64,000 bases of DNA, taken from assembly GCA_021229015.1 (NCBI GenBank), contig CM037779.1, forward strand, positions 558,001 to 622,000, in the 5' to 3' direction. Under the pieces are notes generated by a model. It was given only the letters and a program-made list of their open reading frames with translations. It did not search any database and was not told where the DNA came from. The stretch is from Solen grandis (Eukaryota > Mollusca > Bivalvia > Adapedonta > Solenidae). The position numbers were made by a program, and so were the translations under genes. Shown one piece after another: positions 57,680 to 64,000 of the stretch. Position 1 is the stretch's first letter, and every line of letters begins with the position of its first letter.

Positions 57680-57955
57680 AACTAATATACTGTCTATATA
57701 GCGAAAAGAGTACTTTGCACCTGGTGCATCAATTAATTTTACTGAGCATTTTGCAGGAACAATAAGAGGCTGGACATTGGCCAAAGGGCAAGCTACACTG
57801 AAAATCCAAAACACGATTACTTTCAATATTATGTTTTCTAGATCACCTGTCTTTAAGAAAGAATTACGCATCCCTATCCCATCTGCCGTATTTAATAAGA
57901 AGCCTCTGTGTGTGTGTGTGTGTCCTCTCATGCTTTATGTATTTAATGTGATAAC
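57680..57955. other. No gene seen
   Basis: Unique AT-rich sequence; a (TG)n run at 57908-57922. Confidence 0.35.
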
Positions 57956-57959
57956 TTCT

Positions 57960-58130
57960 ATCAATCGCTGTCGATGGGTCTGGTGGCAGCGTGTTGGAGG
58001 AAAACCATCGTGTCTTGACGGGCGACCACACTACCCTTTCATTTACGTGACCAGGAGTCAAACTGGGGACGCATTGGTGAGAAACAAAGCGCGCTACCAC
58101 TACGCTATCCAGGCACCCTCCTCTCATCTT
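57960..58130 (-). mobile_element. tRNA-derived SINE
   Basis: On the minus strand the first ~80 bp resemble a tRNA: TGGATAGCGTAGTGGTAGCG fits the A box (TAGCGTAGTGG) and AGTTTGACTCC fits the B box, about 40 bp apart, as in RNA polymerase III promoters. The following body (GTCGCCCGTCAAGACACG, TGGTTTTCCTCC) recurs at 55981-56085. Bivalve SINEs with a tRNA head and a conserved body are known; which family this is cannot be settled here. Confidence 0.6.
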
Positions 58131-58139
58131 CTGGCTTGT

Positions 58140-58400
58140 GTTTCACGAAACCTCTCTTGAATATATTTTCCTCAACTCAAAATGATGAAGGTCTTCTTAA
58201 AACTCCCTTATTTATTGACCTAAAGAATAGAGATTTTGAAAAGTTGCCATTGATAGCATGCTCTGACAGAAAATGGTCTTTATTTTCTGCAAATTTTCAT
58301 ATTTGAGATTAAACAAAATTTGAGATTTTTGATTAGAGGAAAATCTCAATTCTTAAAATCTATTTCTCAGGTTAAACCTTAATCAGACTGAGTGTGTGAT
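58140..58400 (+). repeat. Dispersed repeat, second copy of the 48040 family
   Basis: Shares ordered blocks with 48040-48350 (TATTTATTGACCTAAAGAA, GAGGAAAATCTCAATTC, TTCTCAGGTTAAACCTTAAT). Confidence 0.55.
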
Positions 58401-59522
58401 AGTTTACGTTAGTTATTTATGCTGAAGATGATTATATAATAGATAGATAAATTGTAATGAAAAAGCGAGAGTCGGGCGCAAGATCAGATCAAGCAAATAT
58501 TTAAACGAATAATTGCTTACTTAGGGGGTCATTGTTTGTTGATACGAAAACTAGCGAAATATATTTGTGTCTGTATCGATATGAAATTTTGATAAAGTAG
58601 CCTAACTGAATTACAATTTCTTTGATAAATACATAGTAATATTATCAAAACACATCTCTTTATGTTATAAATACATGTATAGTATAACTAGGCAAATATA
58701 AATAGTCCGCTTTACCAATGTTTGTTTATTCTGCCGATTGCGGTGGAGTGGACACTCATAATAATTTGTACATCCCGTAGGCCTAACCGTTCTATATTAT
58801 CCATAACTTTAATACCCGTCAATCCCACATATCTTTTTCTAAAAGATATTTCTTGTTACTTCGCTCAATATTATTTCAATGTGCTCACTGCGTAGCCGGG
58901 GACCAGGCTTTTGTAAGCTGTCCATTAAACACATTTTGTTTTGATCATTTCTTGTTACGACTGTGTTTATGCACGTAAAAGAGTATTTATATAAAATTGG
59001 GTTTAATTGCATCACTTGAAAATTGAGTTTAATATACAATACAAAATTACTCTAAAAGCGCCAAAGGCGCTTTGATTTTATAAAGTGTGATCTTGTAGGA
59101 TTTTTCATGGCCTTCCCTGGCGCCAAGTACAAGCTTGTCCAACTCAGCAACCGTCGAGAGGGATTAATAAAGTTGTAAGGACATGATAAAAATATAGCCA
59201 TTCCCTTACATACGTATTCCTCTTACTGAAAATGGACGAGTAATATCCCTTGAATCATATTCAGGCGCTGTTTCTAATTGGGTTATGGTTTGTAAATTAT
59301 AGAATTGTTTTCTTTATATTCTGTGTTTGCCTCCAATAATTTATATTATAGTCATTTAATGCGAGACACACTCAAACGGTAGTGTCTACATATGTTTATC
59401 TCTGAAATGTAAACTAGAAAACCGTATAGATGGTTCTCCCTTAATTTTTTGTCAACGTGAAAATGTAGTATAAAATATATCTAATCATACTGCCGTGTAC
59501 TATTGACCTGAAGTATATAAAT

Positions 59523-59562
<40 letters not shown>

Positions 59563-60221
59563 CTCACTCTCTCTCTTCCTCTCGCTTAGAAGAACATATA
59601 CTTCTTACTGACAAACAATGTTTATATAATTTATTAAATAGATGCTTTTAATCTTAACACATAAATTTTCACAGAAACATAGATAATATTCAATAAACAT
59701 TAATAACTGAATATGCCTCTAAACATCTGAATACAAACACGCTTGCCTGCGCGCGCACTCACATACCAACATATATACATACATAGTATGTATATGTACA
59801 TATACGTAAATAAGAGCGGAAGGGCAGAATGAGACACAAAGCTACATATGTTAAAATTCACAACTTGAGAAACAGTTCAATCAAATTACAGTAACATTCA
59901 ATTAAACAAGTTAATACTGAGTCTTCCGCTCGTGGTAGAACAGAACAGAGGATTCAGTAAAAGATAACAAAATAAACCAGCCGGTATAAGGGAAGCATAC
60001 GAAGAATAAAGATATGAAGGAACATTTAAGAGATAAGTAAATATTGCATTTTACAGGACGGATTTTTCTAACATACTGAGACACATAATTTTCAAATACA
60101 TATACAATGAATGGTAGATTTACAAAACAACAAATTTCAAATTATTTGTGCACCTGTGTTTACAATCACACAGGTAAATGACGAATTAGTCAATGATGGC
60201 GATAATGATTATTGCGAATTG
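58401..60221. other. No gene; distal 3' side of the calmodulin-like gene
   Basis: AT-rich. A (TA)n run lies at 59524-59561. The part nearest 60221 is likely 3' UTR of the calmodulin-like gene; a minus-strand AATAAA near 59629 is only a candidate end. Confidence 0.35.
59524..59561. repeat. (TA)n microsatellite
   Basis: About nineteen TA dinucleotides. Confidence 0.9.
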
Positions 60222-60298
60222 CGTACGGCTTTTTCCACCGTTTTGCGATAATGCGTTCGGCTTTTTCCACCGTTTTGCGATAATGCGTTCGGCTTTTT
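60222..60298 (-). repeat. 32-bp tandem repeat directly after the stop codon
   Basis: On the minus strand AAAAAGCCGAACGCATTATC, GCAAAACGGTGG is repeated about 2.4 times, beginning at the base after the TGA of the calmodulin-like gene. It is therefore the start of the 3' UTR. Since 32 is not a multiple of 3 it is unlikely to be former coding sequence. Confidence 0.85.
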
Positions 60299-60327
60299 TC
60301 ACTGCTGTGCCAACATTTGTGTGAACT
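60299..60327 (-). CDS. Calmodulin-like protein, terminal exon (29 nt)
   Basis: The acceptor GTTTTTCTTTCAG is followed by 29 nt that complete Glu and give EFTQMLAQQ, TGA. Joined to exon 61209-61451 this reads NIDYEEFTQMLAQQ, the standard end of a fourth EF-hand (calmodulin NYEEFVQMMTAK). Phase 1 into phase 1 fits exactly. The intron falls inside the YE-EF codon pair, an intron site I recall from calmodulin genes. Too short for an ORF finder, but fixed by phase and sequence. Confidence 0.93.
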
Positions 60328-61208
60328 CTGAAAGAAAAACGGACATGCATATTATATGCTATTACATGATAAATATATATAACTTTTACCACAATCGTCT
60401 TCAAGAGTTACATTGGTAAACATCCGTGTAATTTCAACGTACATGTACGTTTAGATGCTCGGTGGATTAAATCAGGGCCATGCACTTTAGATCTATGTTA
60501 AGTTTATTATTCCCTTAACATTTTATACGGCTCAATATAAGCAGAACGTATATATACTTAAATATTCACAGAGCTTAATTAAATGTTTACAATACATTTC
60601 ATGAACTACTGTTTTTGATGTCGGATTATGTCAGTAAATTTATGTTATTAACCCTATACCTCATGAATATTCATGTATAAATTTGTGACTTGATAAATAA
60701 TGTGTAATTTACTGAACTTTAATGGTATAGCTTGAGCCAAATCTGAGCTACAAAATTGTATGAGCAAACAAAAGAGACCAACCCTTATAATTCAAGACTG
60801 CTCCCGGGTCTGCCCTGTTTGCCAAGGCTTCAACACAAGTTTACACGAGGCTTTATAGGGCTATTGAAGATTAAGAATATTTGTAAAAATTCTCACATAC
60901 GGGTATATGTTAAATGATTTGAAGCAATTGTGTTTGTAAAAAGGAATAATAAGCGGATGCGGTTACATCGACCAGTGACCTCTGACCTATGCTGCCCACT
61001 TGTGTCCCCTCCCCAATAACGAATTCCTGGAATCCTGATCGAATGCTGACCTAGGGCATGTTTTGTATGTAAGTCTGTCACGACAGAAAATAGTTCTTGT
61101 TCTGAAATAGTTAATGGTGTTCTTGGAGATCAATTTAACGTGATAAACGAATATCATGGAGATAGGTAAACAACACAGTGATAAGACTGCAGATATATTG
61201 TCCTTTAC
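60328..61208. other. Intron of the calmodulin-like gene
   Basis: Contains the second MITE-like family at 60646-60870 (TTAACCCTATACCTCATGAA, TATTCATGTA). Confidence 0.7.
60646..60870. mobile_element. MITE-like dispersed element, second family, copy 2
   Basis: Same ordered blocks as 41641-41905, including CTCATGAATATTCATGTA, TTGTATGAGCAAACA and TGCTCCCGGGTCTGCC. Confidence 0.5.
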
Positions 61209-61451
61209 CTTCGTAATCAATGTTACCGTCCCTATCAGCGTCAACCACTTGCAACATCTCGTCCACTTCTTCATCCCCTAGTTTTTCGCCCAGGTTTGTC
61301 ATGATATGACGAAGTTCTTCTGCCGTTAGAAAGCCCTTGCTTTCCTTGTCAAAAACTTTAAACGCCTCACGGATCTGGTCCGCCGATCCGGTGTAAGACA
61401 TCCTCTTCGCCATCATTTCAAGGTACTCTTCAAATTCTATTGTCCCATTTC
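61209..61451 (-). CDS. Calmodulin-like protein, EF-hands 2 (part), 3 and 4 (part)
   Basis: Calmodulin-type proteins bind Ca2+ in paired EF-hands and then grip target helices. Acceptor GTTTTTGACAG; 243 nt; donor GAAG, GTAAAG. It completes loop 2 ([12 protein letters not shown]), then [10 protein letters not shown], linker [16 protein letters not shown], loop 3 [32 protein letters not shown], loop 4 [12 protein letters not shown]. Loops 2 and 4 keep the acidic positions 1, 3, 5 (or N) and 12. Loop 3 has Glu at 3 and Lys at 5, which should weaken or abolish Ca2+ binding. It is near calmodulin but clearly not ubiquitous calmodulin, which is almost invariant in animals; a calmodulin-like or troponin-C-like paralogue. 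Confidence 0.95.
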
Positions 61452-62218
61452 CTGTCAAAAACAAAGGAGGCTTATGCTTACCATATGTATATTCTTCATA
61501 TTTCCATATTTTACGCTGGATTAAAACTTATATCTTCACTTCAATTGATGCATACAACACACGACTTGCTAAATCTACAGCACCAGTTCCCAGTGATATA
61601 TTATTCTTCAAACACCTCATCATTTTGCGGGGATATTGTACTTCAAGGAAAGTATATATGCCATTACCGTAAGAGGAACACAATAGGAAAAAGTAAAACG
61701 GTTAACTCATCTTCAACTATTACATTTATCACAGAGTTTTCTGCGGTATTATAACTTGATAAATCAATATCTATTAGATTAAATAAAATAACAAATACGT
61801 ATGACACAGATTGACGATGTTTGAAGTAAAGCACTAGGTTAAACATGCAACTCTTGCAACATCACATTGTTCTACTTTTATAGTGAATTTCTCTAACATT
61901 TATGTGGGTTGATGTAATGAGTACTTATTATAGGACTGCGGTCTAAAAAATCTTACTTTATCGTACACATGCCTGTTATAGCCTGTTATACATAACAAAA
62001 TTATCAGAATTTCTAAGTATTGTTCATGTTGACACTTGACACATCAAATGGGGCTGCTCTCACCGTGTAATCAACACACATTAGAATGATATACCGGGTT
62101 CTTAACATAAGTACATTTTTACAAATGAACTTAACTGTGTCACTTTAATACAGCGATGAGTTTGATATTCAATAGCTTATGTTATTCTGGTAATTTGGAT
62201 CGTATGATATTTTCATAC
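61452..62218. other. Intron of the calmodulin-like gene
   Basis: AT-rich, no further exon seen. Confidence 0.8.
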
Positions 62219-62362
62219 CATCAACGTCAACTTCTTTTATCAATTCTTCCAGCTCTTCGTTTGATTTTGTCTCGCCTAGCGATCGCATCACGATACCGAG
62301 TTCTTTTGTTGAGATAGTCCCATCGCCGTCCTTATCAAATATACAGAATGCCTCCTTAAACT
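62219..62362 (-). CDS. Calmodulin-like protein, EF-hand 1 exon
   Basis: Acceptor GTAATGTTTGTTACAG; 144 nt; donor GATG, GTATGA. It completes Glu11 (calmodulin numbering), then [48 protein letters not shown]. Loop 1 is fully canonical (acidic at 1, 3, 5 and Glu at 12). Introns before FKEAF and inside VDVDG sit at sites I recall from calmodulin genes. The exon holding Met and the first ~10 residues must lie beyond the array to the right, outside the window. Confidence 0.95.
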
Positions 62363-62384
62363 CTGTAACAAACATTACAAACAT

Positions 62385-63935
62385 ATTGAACGTCTCTCTA
62401 AACTTTACAACCTACACATGAAATATACTTAACGCCTCTTTAAGCCCTATATCCCAAACGTCATATGTACTAAACGTCTCCCTAAACTTTACAACCTACA
62501 CGTAGTATACTGAACGCTTCCTTAAACACTACAGCCCAAACGTCATATGTACTGAACGTCTCCCTAAACCTTACAACCTACACGTGAAATATACTGAACG
62601 CTTCCTTAAACACTACAGACCAAACGTCATATGTACTGAACGTCTCCCTAAACACTAAAGTCCAAACGTCTTATGTACTGAACGTCTCCCTAAACTTTAC
62701 AACCTATACGTGAAATATACTGGACGCTTCTTGAAACACTTAAGTCCAAACGTCATATGTACTAAACGTCTCCCTAAACTGAACAACGTGAAATATCTTT
62801 ACAACCATACGTGAAATATACTGAACGCTTCCTTAAACACTTAGACCAAGCGTCATTTGTACTGAACGTCTCCCTAAACTTTAAAACCTATACAACACTT
62901 AGACCAAGCGTCATTTGTACTGAACGTCTCCCTAAACTTTACAACCTATACGTGAAATATACTGAAAGCTTCATGAAACACTCAAGTCCAAAAGTCATAT
63001 GTACTGAACGTCTCTTAAACTTAAACTACCGAATATCTGACTTCAAAAACCCAAATTTTACACGTAATATACTGACTTCCTGAAACACTAAAGACCAAAC
63101 GTCATTTGTACTGAACGTCTCCCTAAACTTTATAACTTACACGTATATATACTGAACATTTCCTTAAACTCTAACGTGCAAACGTCTTTTGTACTAAATG
63201 TCTCCCTCAACTTTTCAAACACGTGAAATATACTGAACGCTTCCTTAAACACTAAAGCAAAGTCATATGACTAACGTCTCCCTAACTTTACAACATATAC
63301 ATGAAATATACTGGACGCTTCTTGAAACACTTAAGTCCAAACGTAATTTGTACTAAACGTCTCCCTAAACTGTACATCCCATACGTAAAATAAATTGAAC
63401 ACTTCCTTAAACACTACAGCCCAAATGTCATATGTACTGAACGTCTCCCTAAACTTTACAACCATACGTGAAATATACTGAACACTTCCTTAAACACTAA
63501 AGTCAAACGTCATTCGTACTAAATGTCTCCCTCAACTTTTCAAACTACACGTGAAATATATTCTATGACTAACGTCTCCTAAACTTTACAACCTACACGT
63601 GAAATATACTTACACTTCCTTTAACACTTAAGTCCAAACGTCATATGTACTAAACGTCTCCCTAAACTTTACAACCTACACGTGAAATATACTGAACGCT
63701 TCCTTAAACACTAAAGTCCAAACGTCATATGTACTAAACGTCTCCCTAAACTTTACAACATATACGTGAAATATACTGAACGCTTCCTTAAACACTTAAG
63801 TCCAAACGTCATATGTACTGAACGTCTCCCTAAACTTTACAACCTACACGTGAAATATACTAACTAAGAAACCCAAATAACGTCTCCCTAAACTTTACAA
63901 CCTACACGTGAAATATACTGAACGTTTCCATAACG
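62385..63935 (-). repeat. ~41/82-bp array derived from the EF-hand exon junction
   Basis: On the minus strand the dimer unit (82-84 bp; anchors at 62459, 62541 and 62625) contains TTTAAGGAAGCGTTCAGTAT, ATTTCACG and a sister half GTTTAGGGAGACGTTCAGTA, CATATGACG. The adjacent exon starts AGTTTAAGGAGGCATTCTGT, ATATTTGAT. One half-unit would still read FKEAFSIF. About fifteen copies of the first half and slightly more of the second, with small deletions. The array lies in the intron directly upstream of this exon. Confidence 0.9.
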
Positions 63936-64000
63936 TCTGTTACATGCACGAAAAAAAATTCTTTTTGGACTATTATACTGAATAAGTAAACGAAATACTC
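63936..64000. other. Window end, nothing recognised
   Basis: AT-rich sequence after the array. Confidence 0.4.

Noticed and set aside
57864..58127. 87-codon minus-strand ORF
   Set aside because: Covers the tRNA-derived SINE and a (TG)n tract.
61209..62362. Ordinary calmodulin gene
   Set aside because: Animal calmodulin is almost invariant; differences such as the altered loop 3 and the MLAQQ end mark it as a calmodulin-like paralogue.

Overview
This is a eukaryotic window with the look of a bivalve mollusc genome. It is AT-rich, its genes are split into short exons with GT/AG junctions, introns are long, and more than half of the sequence is repeat. The molluscan guess rests on repeat styles and on no marker gene, so it is an inference. 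There is no operon, prophage or CRISPR.

Two genes can be read with confidence, both on the minus strand. The first (44709 down to 35382) encodes a mitochondrial amidoxime-reducing component (mARC, MOSC domains). Six exons join in perfect phase and reach the molybdenum-binding Cys, but the last ~45 codons were not found. The second (62362 down to 60299) is a calmodulin-like protein with four EF-hands. Its first exon lies beyond the window, and it ends in a 29-nt exon. Weaker plus-strand exon candidates sit at 7508, 15708 (C-type-lectin-like), 18422, 22250 (a terminal exon with a poly(A) signal) and 33738/34141 (two exons in phase, unrecognised product). A LINE reverse-transcriptase tail opens the window.

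Layout: 1-5660 LINE remnant and a 5.3-kb compound repeat element; 7950-11466 a 107-bp satellite split by a Tigger-like element; 12390-15127 and 17146-18166 further hairpin-ended elements; 20070-22144 poor sequence and an assembly gap; 22250-24397 a terminal exon and nested repeats; 26240-33375 mostly repeats; 33738-34508 an unknown gene; 35382-44755 the mARC gene; 45418-58400 repeats and long hairpins; 60222-63935 the calmodulin-like gene.

Two patterns stand out. (1) Three arrays with 40-43-bp units each start at, and copy, a real splice junction. Intron 4 of mARC has a donor-derived array of about 48 units at one end and an acceptor-derived array at the other. The intron upstream of the first visible calmodulin-like exon is filled with decayed copies of that exon's acceptor and first codons. 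(2) Several repeat families with different bodies share one end grammar: a T-rich 5' start, subterminal inverted repeats, a core of ~150-170-bp tandem units, and a 3' hairpin followed by CTCTTGTT. This resembles non-autonomous Helentron (HINE) elements. A five-copy piggyBac-like MITE with TTAA ends has jumped into both kinds of repeat.
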